Origin: an uncultured Bacteroidales bacterium
GTDB taxonomy: Bacteria; Bacteroidota; Bacteroidia; Bacteroidales; Muribaculaceae
Assembly: GCA_945828175.1 (NCBI GenBank)
Contig: CALZQD010000034.1
Span: 1 to 10,154 of the forward strand
Direction: 5' to 3'
Length of the DNA stretch: 10,154 bases
A program made the position numbers and the translations under genes. Positions 1 through 5,827 of the stretch are shown here, piece after piece. The notes beneath the pieces are model-generated. The model saw nothing but the letters and a program-made list of their open reading frames with translations. It did no database searches and was not told where the DNA came from. How positions within the stretch are numbered: the stretch's first letter is position 1; every line of letters begins with the position of its first letter.

Positions 1-22
1 ATAATAAATGTTAAATCAGAGG
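1..22 (+). repeat. Left terminal inverted repeat (inner part)
   Basis: These 22 bases are the exact reverse complement of 487-508. The match stops at base 23 on the inside. On the outside it may continue beyond the window, so this is probably the inner two thirds of a longer terminal repeat. Confidence 0.85.
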
Positions 23-129
23 TTGCATAGTTTGAGGCGAGTTTTGTTTTGAGCCAAAGGAGCATAGCGAGCTATGTGACTGCGGCGAAAAGCGAAAATC
101 GCCCAAAATATGTGACAGGGCAGCACATT

Positions 130-321
130 TTTCTTCAAAATTTGTTATCAATTGAAGTTCAATGCGTTAAATCAAATTTTGGTACATCAGAATTTATTCC
201 TATTCAAGGACGCCGGGTAGTAGAAAGGACAATTTCTTGGCTTGATAATTTCCGAAGATTAGCACGAATTATGAGCAATTTTTACACACTTCACAAATTA
301 TGGCAGAATTTGCGTGTATGA
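130..321 (+). pseudogene. IS5-family transposase, C-terminal fragment
   Basis: This is the last part of a reading frame that is open from 49 to a TGA at 319-321. The segment GRRVVERTISWLDNFRRLAR is the hallmark end of the DDE domain in IS5-type transposases: the catalytic Glu lies in VERT, followed by the Trp-Leu and Arg-Arg-Leu pattern. The upstream residues, from roughly base 130, already read like the preceding transposase strand. The catalytic Asp residues and the whole N-terminal domain are absent, so the fragment cannot be an active transposase. The preceding 81 bases of the open frame look like 5' untranslated IS sequence read through a deletion junction, so the exact left border is a guess. 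IS427/IS1031-like subgroups are the best match from memory. Confidence 0.7.
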
Positions 322-338
322 TGCTTTTATTAAAGCAT
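321..338 (+). terminator. Hairpin just after the transposase stop
   Basis: ATGCTTT (321-327) pairs with AAAGCAT (332-338) around a 4-base loop, starting on the last base of the transposase stop codon. It is a plausible terminator of the original IS transcript. The T-rich tail is short, so this is only moderately supported. Confidence 0.4.
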
Positions 339-382
339 ATTTAGCAAATCGCTTAAAATCATTTATTTATGCAAGGGGAAGA

Positions 383-390
383 TACCTTTG
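383..390 (+). promoter_or_regulatory. Outward-facing Bacteroidetes -7 box in the IS remnant
   Basis: TACCTTTG matches the TAnnTTTG -7 consensus exactly and points towards frc, about 200 bases downstream. The -33 region is only loosely conserved (TTTA at 362-365, spacer 17). Immediately downstream ACGGAC (392-397) and GTCCGT (414-419) form a hairpin. It may have driven nothing, or it may now add transcription to the oxalate genes. I infer the latter only as a possibility. Confidence 0.35.
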
Positions 391-486
391 TACGGACATT
401 CATTGGCATCTTCGTCCGTGCTTAACGGTTATGTGGCTCGCCACACGCCCTTATAAGCACGAACAAATCTGCTCAATGACTGCCCG

Positions 487-508
487 CCTCTGATTTAACA
501 TTTATTAT
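487..508 (-). repeat. Right terminal inverted repeat
   Basis: Perfect 22-base inverted copy of window positions 1-22. It is followed by GGAACAGGCTC, which probably completes the terminal repeat of the insertion sequence at about 519. Confidence 0.85.
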
Positions 509-539
509 GGAACAGGCTCTAACTTAGTGGAGGTAAAAC

Positions 540-580
540 GTGTTGTATAATTACAAATTTTGAAAAATTTTATAACACAC
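540..580. promoter_or_regulatory. Nested dyad symmetry upstream of frc
   Basis: Bases 540-550 (GTGTTGTATAA) and 570-580 (TTATAACACAC) are an imperfect inverted repeat, matching at 9 of 11 positions. Within it AAATTTT (555-561) and AAAATTT (564-570) form a second, perfect dyad. The block lies 16 bases before the frc start and overlaps AAATTTTG (555-562), a poor match to a -7 box. It could be an operator controlling the oxalate genes, although AT-rich leaders produce such symmetry by chance. Confidence 0.35.
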
Positions 581-595
581 AAAACTCTTTTGATT

Positions 596-1897
596 ATGAA
601 CACTGCTCCTCTTCAAGGAATTAAAGTCGTTGACTTCACGGCCGTTCAATCAGGTCCTTCTTGTACTCAGCTCCTCGCTTGGCTTGGTGCCGAAGTCATT
701 AAAATAGAACGTCCCGGCACCGGCGACGCAACTCGTAAGGAACTGCAGTTTGACCCGAATGAGCCGAGCTATTATTTCCTTCAGCTGAACTCTGATAAGA
801 AGTCTATCGCTCTCGACGCCGCCACACCCGACGGTAAAGAGATTCTGACAAAACTTATCCAGGGTGCTGATATCTTCATCGAAAACCTCCACCCGGGTGC
901 CATGGATAAGCTTGGCTTCAGCTGGGAGGTCGTTCATAAACTCAACCCGCGCTGTATCTACGGCACGATCAAAGGTTTCCCCGTTTCGTCGAAGTATGCC
1001 AACCTCAAGGCTTACGAGCCTGTAGCTCAGGTTACAGCCGGCGCAGCCTCGACAACAGGCTGGTGGGAAGGCGACAACGCAGTGCCGACCCAGAGCGGTG
1101 CAGCCCTCGGCGACTCGAACACGGGTATGCATATGACAATCGGCCTGCTCGCCGCTCTTATGCAGCGCGAGAAGACGGGTGAAGGCACATATGTCTATCA
1201 GTCGATGCACAATGCTTGTCTTAACCTCTGCCGTATCAAGACTCGCGACCAGCTGACTCTCGACCGCATCGGTTATCTGACACAGTTCCCGCAGTATCCC
1301 AACGAGAAGTTCGGTGACTTCGTACCGCGTTCGGGCAACCAGGAAGGTTCGGGCGTTCTCGGCTGGACTTATAAGTGTAAAGGCTGGGAGACAGACCCCA
1401 ACGCTTATGTTTACGTCATCCTTCAGCGTGGAGCCAAGGACTTCGAACTCGCCTGCAAGGTGCTCGGTTTTGAAGACTGGCTTACAAATCCCGACTTCAA
1501 CACGGCCGACGCCCGCGACCGCCACAAACAAGAGATTTATGCCAGAATCCAGGCCTTCTGTATCGACAAGACCAAATATGAGGTCACCGATATCCTGTCG
1601 AAGGGCGGCGTGCCTGTAGCGCCGGTGCTCTCGACCAAGGAAATCATGGACGACCAGAGCCTCTACGACGGCAACACCCTCGTGAAGATCAACCAGGGCG
1701 GCAACATCGGTGAATTCGTCACCGTCGGCGTGCCTTTCACCATGTCGAACTATCAGCCTACCTACGGCCCTTGCCCGACTCTCGGCGGCAACACCGCAGA
1801 AGTGCTCTCATCGCTGGGCTACTCGGCAGAGCAGCAGGAAGCATTCAAGGCCAACGGCACAACCGCCCCGATGCCCAAAGCCGCGCCCTCGAAATAA
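596..1897 (+). CDS. frc: Formyl-CoA:oxalate CoA-transferase (class III CoA-transferase)
   Basis: This class III (CaiB/BaiF) CoA-transferase of 433 residues probably moves CoA from formyl-CoA, or another acyl-CoA, to oxalate, giving cytoplasmic oxalyl-CoA for the next enzyme. It is close in length to Oxalobacter formigenes FRC (428). The catalytic Asp is D173 in LGDSNTGMH, and the N-terminal VQSGP supplies the equivalent of Gln17. R39 in KIERP, K138/Y140 in LKAYEPVAQ and the CKGWETD block at 261-267 are all FRC-like. The ATG at 596 is chosen because PLQGIKVVDF then aligns with the family N-terminus. An in-frame TTG at 560 would add 12 unrelated residues. Two FRC hallmarks differ: Trp48 is Glu49 here, and the GGGGQ loop reads EGSGV (250-254). 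Donor or acceptor preference may therefore differ, for example acetyl- or succinyl-CoA as donor. The neighbouring oxc strongly supports an oxalate role. It is the first gene of the oxalate module. Confidence 0.88.
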   Translation: MNTAPLQGIKVVDFTAVQSGPSCTQLLAWLGAEVIKIERPGTGDATRKELQFDPNEPSYYFLQLNSDKKSIALDAATPDGKEILTKLIQGADIFIENLHPGAMDKLGFSWEVVHKLNPRCIYGTIKGFPVSSKYANLKAYEPVAQVTAGAASTTGWWEGDNAVPTQSGAALGDSNTGMHMTIGLLAALMQREKTGEGTYVYQSMHNACLNLCRIKTRDQLTLDRIGYLTQFPQYPNEKFGDFVPRSGNQEGSGVLGWTYKCKGWETDPNAYVYVILQRGAKDFELACKVLGFEDWLTNPDFNTADARDRHKQEIYARIQAFCIDKTKYEVTDILSKGGVPVAPVLSTKEIMDDQSLYDGNTLVKINQGGNIGEFVTVGVPFTMSNYQPTYGPCPTLGGNTAEVLSSLGYSAEQQEAFKANGTTAPMPKAAPSK

Positions 1898-1932
1898 TCT
1901 AACATTCTCCCTTAGAACATAGACTTTAAAAC

Positions 1933-1978
1933 ACCGCCGGGCCTGAGACGCCTAAGCCGTCGAGCCCGGCGGTATTTA
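1933..1978 (+). terminator. GC-rich hairpin between frc and oxc
   Basis: ACCGCCGGGC (1933-1942) pairs perfectly with GCCCGGCGGT (1964-1973), with an inner GACG/CGTC stem (1947-1950 with 1958-1961), then ATTTAAAT. The stem is strong but the T-tract is interrupted. No promoter consensus is visible before oxc, so the hairpin may act as a partial terminator or 3' mRNA stabiliser that sets the frc:oxc ratio instead of a full stop. Confidence 0.6.
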
Positions 1979-2017
1979 AATAACAAGACATTACATCACT
2001 AACATAAAACACACATC

Positions 2018-3760
2018 ATGACGACCTCAACAAATCAATCACAGCCCGCTCAGGCTCCCTCATATCCCGCACAGGTCACCGGCATGGACATTCTCGCCCG
2101 TGCGCTCAAGATGGTCGGCGTCGACACAATGTATGGCCTCGTCGGCATCCCCGTGACCGAATTCGCCTATATCGCTCAGGGCAGCGGCATCAAATTCGTC
2201 AGCTTCAGACATGAACAGCAGGCCGGTATGGCAGCCGCAACCCACGGCTACCTTACGAAGAAACCGGGCGTGCTGCTGACAGTGTCGTCGCTCGGCTTCC
2301 TCAACGGCCTGACAGCGACGACCAACGCCACAGTCAACTGCTACCCGATGATTCAGATCAGCGGTTCGAGCGTGCGCGAGCCCATCGACCTCCAGCAAGG
2401 CACATACGAAGGCCTCGACCAGCTCGCCATCGCCAAGACTCTCGTCAAGGCGGCCTACCGCGTCAATAAGCCCGAAGACATACCGACGGCAGTTGTCCGC
2501 GCCTATCGCGCAGCCATCTCGGGCCGTCCAGGCGGCGTCTATCTCGACGTCACCACGCCCTGTCTCGGCGCAATCATGAACGCAGCCGACGCCGACAAGC
2601 TCTTCTATGAGCCCGTCGACCTCGAGCCCGCCATCGTCCCCTCGGCCGAATCTGTCAAACGCGCCGTCGAGCTCATCGCCTCGGCCAAGAAGCCGGCCTT
2701 CCTCATCGGTAAAGGCGCCGCATACGCCCGGGTCGAAGACAAGATCAAAGAGCTCGTCGACAAGACCGGCATACCCTACTACCCGATGTCGATGGCCAAA
2801 GGCGTTCTGCCCGACAACGGCCCCCTCTGCGCCATCTCATGCCGCTCGACCATTCTGGAGCAGGCCGACGTCGTCGTCCTCATCGGCGCACGCCTCAACT
2901 GGCTGCTCTCGCGCGGCAAAGGCAAATGGAGCCCCGACACCAAGTTTGTCCAGCTCGACATCGACCCCGAGGAAATCGACATCAACCGCCCGATAGCAGC
3001 GCCCGTCGTCGGCGACCTCGCCAGCTCGCTCGACGCCATTCTCGCCGCCCTGCCGCAATATAAGCTCAGCGTCGACCCGCAATGGGTACCGTCGCTTCAG
3101 GCAGAGGCGAAGGTCAAGAACGCCAAATTCGCCGAGCGACTGACAGCCGCCGCTCCCGTCCGGCCTATGAACCACTGGAGCGCCCTGTCGGCCATCAAGC
3201 CCGTCCTCGAATCGAACCCCGACGTCATCCTCGTCAACGAAGGCGCCAATACGCTCGACGACACCCGCAACGCTGTCGATATGTCGATGCCCCGCCACCG
3301 CATTGACTGCGCCACATGGGCCATCATGGGCATGGGCATGGGCTCGGCCGTCGGCGCAGCAGTCGCCACAGGCAAGAGCGTCGTAGCCGTCGAAGGCGAC
3401 AGCGCATTCGGCTTCTCGGGTATGGACTTCTCGACAATCTGCCGCTTCAACCTGCCGGTAACCGTCGTCATCCTCAACAACGGCGGCATCTATAACGGCA
3501 TAGGCGTCAACATGTCGGGCGACGGCGCCCCCGCCCCCACGACCCTCAACGTCAAGGCCCGCTACGACAAACTCGGCGATGCCTTCGGAGCCAAGACTTA
3601 CTATGTGACTACCCCCGACGAGCTCTCGGCAGCCCTCAAGGAAGCAATCGCATCGAAACGTCCCGCCCTCATCTACGTACAGCTTGCCGCTGACGCAGGC
3701 AAAGAGTCGGGCCACATCGGCTACCTCAATCCTACACCGCTCGAACACATCACCGTCTGA
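2018..3760 (+). CDS. oxc: Oxalyl-CoA decarboxylase (ThDP-dependent)
   Basis: This enzyme decarboxylates oxalyl-CoA to formyl-CoA and CO2 in the cytoplasm, consuming a proton and regenerating the CoA donor for the transferase. The 580 residues match the family (568 in O. formigenes), plus a short Gln/Pro/Ala-rich N-terminal extension. The three ThDP-enzyme domains are visible. The PYR domain is at about 20-190, with the cofactor-activating Glu66 in FRHEQQAG and Y130-E131 in QGTYEG corresponding to the active-site Tyr120-Glu121. The central nucleotide-binding domain is at about 205-345. The PP domain is at about 385-560, with the Mg/ThDP motif starting at VEGDS (458-462) and ending at NN (487-488), then Y492 in GGIYNG. 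The C-terminal GKESGHIGYLNP holds the Ser equivalent to Ser553. No key residue is missing. The ATG at 2018 follows an AT-rich leader without a clear Shine-Dalgarno. It is the second gene of the module, 120 bases after frc, and probably cotranscribed. Confidence 0.95.
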   Translation: MTTSTNQSQPAQAPSYPAQVTGMDILARALKMVGVDTMYGLVGIPVTEFAYIAQGSGIKFVSFRHEQQAGMAAATHGYLTKKPGVLLTVSSLGFLNGLTATTNATVNCYPMIQISGSSVREPIDLQQGTYEGLDQLAIAKTLVKAAYRVNKPEDIPTAVVRAYRAAISGRPGGVYLDVTTPCLGAIMNAADADKLFYEPVDLEPAIVPSAESVKRAVELIASAKKPAFLIGKGAAYARVEDKIKELVDKTGIPYYPMSMAKGVLPDNGPLCAISCRSTILEQADVVVLIGARLNWLLSRGKGKWSPDTKFVQLDIDPEEIDINRPIAAPVVGDLASSLDAILAALPQYKLSVDPQWVPSLQAEAKVKNAKFAERLTAAAPVRPMNHWSALSAIKPVLESNPDVILVNEGANTLDDTRNAVDMSMPRHRIDCATWAIMGMGMGSAVGAAVATGKSVVAVEGDSAFGFSGMDFSTICRFNLPVTVVILNNGGIYNGIGVNMSGDGAPAPTTLNVKARYDKLGDAFGAKTYYVTTPDELSAALKEAIASKRPALIYVQLAADAGKESGHIGYLNPTPLEHITV

Positions 3761-3773
3761 TCCCTCTACCCGG

Positions 3774-3788
3774 CTGAGCAATGCTCAG
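3774..3788. promoter_or_regulatory. 15-bp palindrome after oxc
   Basis: CTGAGCA (3774-3780) and TGCTCAG (3782-3788) are perfect arms around one central base. It lies 13 bases past the oxc stop and just before the larger hairpin. It might be a protein-binding site or part of a double-hairpin 3' end. There is no other evidence for either. Confidence 0.35.
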
Positions 3789-3799
3789 ATAATGATTTC

Positions 3800-3830
3800 C
3801 CGGCCGCTGCCATCAAGCGGCGGCCGGTTT
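3800..3830 (+). terminator. GC-rich hairpin between oxc and the transporter gene
   Basis: CCGGCCGCTG (3800-3809) pairs with CGGCGGCCGG (3818-3827), with one G-T pair and an 8-base loop, followed by TTT then AAAG. It resembles the hairpin between frc and oxc in position and composition. No promoter consensus is visible before the next gene, so it may attenuate rather than fully stop transcription. Confidence 0.6.
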
Positions 3831-3862
3831 AAAGCAAAGTCGTAAAAATCAATTATTTATTT

Positions 3863-4855
3863 ATGGAACATATAATTCTATATGCCATTGTCCCTATCAT
3901 CGTCGTGATGCTTGCCGGTTATATATCGGGCAAAAAAGGGATTTTCACAAACGACAACGCCAAGGCTTTCAACAAGGTCGTGCTCGACTACGCATTGCCC
4001 GCAGCCCTGTTCGTCTCGATTGTCGACGCCGACCGCGCGATGCTGGTCAAAGACATCAAGCTGTCAATCATCTCGCTGGTCGTCATCATGGCCTGCTTCA
4101 TGCTTGTCTACTACATTTATAAATACGGCTTCCGCAAGCAGGGCGTCACTCAGGCCGACGCAGCCATCATGGCCCTCGTCAACGGCTCGCCTACAATCGG
4201 CTTCCTCGGTTTTGCCGTGCTCGAGCCTATCTTCGGCACCAACGCCTATGTCGCTCTCGTCGTCGCCATCGTCGGCATCGTCGTAAACGCCGTCGGCATC
4301 CCGGTAGGCCTGTCGCTCCTCAATGCGGGCAACGAGGCCGCAGCAGCCAAGAACGGCGGCAAGAAGCCCAACCCGTGGAAACCCGTTATCCACGCGCTCG
4401 AACAGCCTGTGGCATGGGCTCCTATCATCGCCGTCATCTGGGTCGTCGCCGGTATACCCTGGCCGAAATGGGCAAGCCCCTCGTTTGACCTCATCAAGGG
4501 CGCTAACGCCTCTATGGCTGTCTTCGCCGCCGGTATCACCCTGTCGGCCGTCAAGGTCAACATCAACTGGCAGGCTATCCTCGGCGTCATCCTGAAACTT
4601 ATCGTGATGCCCGGCGCACTCCTCGTCGTCGGCCTCCTCTGCAAGATGGATCCCTCGAACCTCGCCATGCTTGTCGTCGCCGGCGCTCTTCCCCCTGCCT
4701 TCTCAGGCATAATCATCGCCGACGAATACGACTCTTACGTCGCCACGAGTACCTCGTCACTGGCCATATCGGTCGTGCTCTTCGTGGTCTTCTGCCCGCT
4801 GTGGTTATGGATCACCCAGTTATGCGTCGGTCAGATTCCCGGCATCAACATCTGA
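3863..4855 (+). CDS. AEC-family transporter (YfdV-like), putative oxalate/formate carrier
   Basis: This is an inner-membrane carrier of the auxin efflux carrier (AEC, PF03547) family, 330 residues. About ten hydrophobic segments can be placed near residues 3-22, 38-56, 66-86, 101-121, 127-150, 178-198, 213-232, 237-258, 265-287 and 293-319, in two groups of five split by a charged loop (155-176, GNEAAAAKNGGKKP). The family signature around NGSPTIGFLGF (107-117) and ALPPAFSGIIIADEYDSY (275-292) is present. Bacterial AEC members are linked to malate, malonate and other carboxylates, and E. coli yfdV sits in the oxalate operon with yfdW and yfdU. From this context I infer uptake of oxalate, efflux of formate, or exchange. 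The transported substrate cannot be read from the sequence. The ATG at 3863 follows an A/T-rich leader. The gene lies 102 bases after oxc on the same strand. Confidence 0.88.
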   Translation: MEHIILYAIVPIIVVMLAGYISGKKGIFTNDNAKAFNKVVLDYALPAALFVSIVDADRAMLVKDIKLSIISLVVIMACFMLVYYIYKYGFRKQGVTQADAAIMALVNGSPTIGFLGFAVLEPIFGTNAYVALVVAIVGIVVNAVGIPVGLSLLNAGNEAAAAKNGGKKPNPWKPVIHALEQPVAWAPIIAVIWVVAGIPWPKWASPSFDLIKGANASMAVFAAGITLSAVKVNINWQAILGVILKLIVMPGALLVVGLLCKMDPSNLAMLVVAGALPPAFSGIIIADEYDSYVATSTSSLAISVVLFVVFCPLWLWITQLCVGQIPGINI

Positions 4856-4912
4856 TAAAAGGCTCATACTGAATAAAAACGACGGGATGCGCGCAAAAAC
4901 CCATCCAGTTTA

Positions 4913-4944
4913 TTTGTGCCGACCGAAAAAAAACACTACCTTTG
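4913..4944 (+). promoter_or_regulatory. Bacteroidetes promoter of tRNA-Leu
   Basis: TTTG (4913-4916) and TACCTTTG (4937-4944) match the -33 and TAnnTTTG -7 elements exactly with a 20-bp spacer. Transcription would start near 4950, a few bases before the mature tRNA 5' end at 4957. Confidence 0.8.
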
Positions 4945-4956
4945 TCGCACCGATAA

Positions 4957-5038
4957 GCCCGGATGGCGGAATCGGTAGACGCGCCGGTCTCAAACACCGG
5001 TGGAGCAATCCATCCCGGTTCGATCCCGGGTCCGGGTA
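4957..5038 (+). tRNA. tRNA-Leu(CAA)
   Basis: The gene is 82 bases with a long variable arm, as expected for a class II tRNA. The acceptor stem is GCCCGGA (4957-4963) with TCCGGGT (5031-5037) and discriminator A5038, including the G1-U72 pair also found in E. coli tRNA-Leu. The D-loop is AATCGGTAGAC. The anticodon stem CCGGT (4984-4988) with ACCGG (4996-5000) encloses CTCAAAC, giving anticodon CAA at 4991-4993, which reads UUG. The T-arm has GGTTCGATCCC. The CCA end is not encoded (CT follows). The 3' end borders the AT-rich restriction-modification block, a common arrangement at integration sites. Confidence 0.95.
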
Positions 5039-5040
5039 CT

Positions 5041-5079
5041 CAAAATCCCCTTTAACTCGCCGAGTTTCAGGGGATTTTG
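5041..5079 (+). terminator. Hairpin after tRNA-Leu
   Basis: CAAAATCCCC (5041-5050) pairs perfectly with GGGGATTTTG (5070-5079), and an inner stem AACTC (5054-5058) with GAGTT (5062-5066) closes a GCC loop. The T-run sits in the 3' arm, followed by ATTTAG. It is a likely intrinsic terminator for the tRNA transcript, insulating the next operon. Confidence 0.65.
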
Positions 5080-5089
5080 ATTTAGAATA

Positions 5090-5117
5090 AAGCACAAAAG
5101 AAGCACTCACGAAGCAC
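5090..5117 (+). repeat. Three AAGCAC repeats at 11-bp period
   Basis: AAGCAC occurs at 5090-5095, 5101-5106 and 5112-5117, each exactly 11 bases after the last, so all three face the same side of the helix. The array ends 8 bases before the -33 box of the restriction operon promoter. It could be an activator or repressor binding array, or arm-type recombinase sites left from integration beside the tRNA. No regulator gene is in the window. Confidence 0.6.
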
Positions 5118-5125
5118 TTTTCAAA

Positions 5126-5157
5126 TTTGCACATATTAAGAGCAGTTATTATCTTTG
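5126..5157 (+). promoter_or_regulatory. Promoter of the restriction-modification operon, leaderless
   Basis: TTTG (5126-5129) and TATCTTTG (5150-5157) match both consensus elements exactly with a 20-bp spacer, identical in layout to the tRNA promoter. The -7 box ends only 4 bases before the ATG at 5162. The transcription start should therefore fall on or beside the start codon, giving a leaderless mRNA. Confidence 0.75.
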
Positions 5158-5161
5158 CTGA

Positions 5162-5827
5162 ATGAAAAAAACACTTACAATAGATTGTTTAATCAAAGAA
5201 GCACGAAAATTCTGCTCTATTTACTCCGGCGTCTTTAATCCCGAGATATTTGGTGTTACGGATGGTAAAGCCATCGGTACTTTTGTCGAACATCTATTTA
5301 AAGAATATCTTAATGTTCGATATGATTTAGCCATCGGAAACTCGGCGAACGGATTAGATTTGCCATCCGTCAATACAGATATTAAAGTTACTTCTATAGA
5401 ACGGCCCCAATCAAGTTGTCCGTTCAAAGACAGCAAACAGAAAATATTTGGTTTGGGTTATAACTTGCTTGTATTTGTCTATGAAAAGTATGACGATTTA
5501 ACCCAAAAGACAGGCAAACTCGATTTCGTTTCATGCACCTTTATTGACAAAAAACGAACGGCTGATTTTCAAACTACAACAGGCATTCAAAAGATAATTT
5601 CAAACCATGGGAATAAGGATGATATTTTTGCATTTTTAGTCGAACATAATATACCAAGTGACGAAGTATCACTTTACAAAATGGCCGAAGATATTTTAAA
5701 CAATCCGCCAGAAACCGGTTATCTGACTATATCGAATGCCTTGCAATGGAGGCTTCATTATAGCCGCATTGTGACTTTGCCAGATAAAGTGGCCGGGATT
5801 GAACAAATTATTAAGCACACCAAATGA
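5162..5827 (+). CDS. Putative type II restriction endonuclease, PD-(D/E)XK type
   Basis: This 221-residue protein most likely cleaves unmodified DNA. A helix with a conserved-looking Glu (GTFVEHLFKEYL, E43) precedes D66 in GLDLPS and D73-I-K75 in NTDIKVTS, the spacing and strand pattern of a PD-(D/E)XK nuclease core. The hydrophobic strand GYNLLVFVYEK follows (about 100-110). I do not recognise the specificity family. The nuclease call rests on this motif and on overlap with a DNA methyltransferase gene: its TGA (5825-5827) overlaps the next ATG at 5824. ATG 5162 is the only sensible start, since no other Met lies in the first 160 residues and the promoter fits it. The gene is far richer in A/T and in codons such as AAA, ATA and TTA than the oxalate genes, suggesting horizontal acquisition. 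The order endonuclease then methyltransferase is less common. A different DNA-acting role cannot be excluded. Confidence 0.72.
   Translation: MKKTLTIDCLIKEARKFCSIYSGVFNPEIFGVTDGKAIGTFVEHLFKEYLNVRYDLAIGNSANGLDLPSVNTDIKVTSIERPQSSCPFKDSKQKIFGLGYNLLVFVYEKYDDLTQKTGKLDFVSCTFIDKKRTADFQTTTGIQKIISNHGNKDDIFAFLVEHNIPSDEVSLYKMAEDILNNPPETGYLTISNALQWRLHYSRIVTLPDKVAGIEQIIKHTK

Larger units (their letters stand above)
1..519. mobile_element. MITE-like remnant of an IS5-family insertion sequence
   Basis: The 22 bases at the window start are repeated exactly, inverted, at 487-508, so these are terminal inverted repeats of a roughly 0.5-kb element. Outside the right repeat the sequence continues GGAACAGGCTC, the kind of end found on many Bacteroidetes insertion sequences, so the left end probably begins about 11 bases before the window. 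The interior carries only the last part of a transposase, joined to what looks like the 5' non-coding region of the same IS. That region has small hairpins at 63-76 (CATAGC/GCTATG) and 84-103 (GGCGA/TCGCC). I infer an internally deleted, non-autonomous derivative that a full-length relative could mobilise in trans. The target-site duplication cannot be checked because the left flank is missing. The right boundary is approximate. Confidence 0.7.

Noticed and set aside
560..595. Upstream TTG start for frc
   Set aside because: It adds 12 residues with no family counterpart and overlaps the dyad region; ATG at 596 gives the standard N-terminus.
650..1531. Long open frame on the minus strand opposite frc
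   Set aside because: It is a mirror of the GC-rich coding bias of frc; the plus-strand protein has full family motifs and the antisense product resembles nothing.
2837..3781. Long open frame on the minus strand opposite oxc
   Set aside because: Low-complexity Asp/Val/Gly-rich product that mirrors oxc codons; oxc carries intact catalytic motifs throughout.
5090..5117. CRISPR-like array
   Set aside because: The repeats are only 6 bases with 5-base gaps and there are just three; this is an operator-like pattern.
4887..5134. Short open frames on both strands across the tRNA
   Set aside because: They run through tRNA-Leu and its terminator, which fully explain the sequence.
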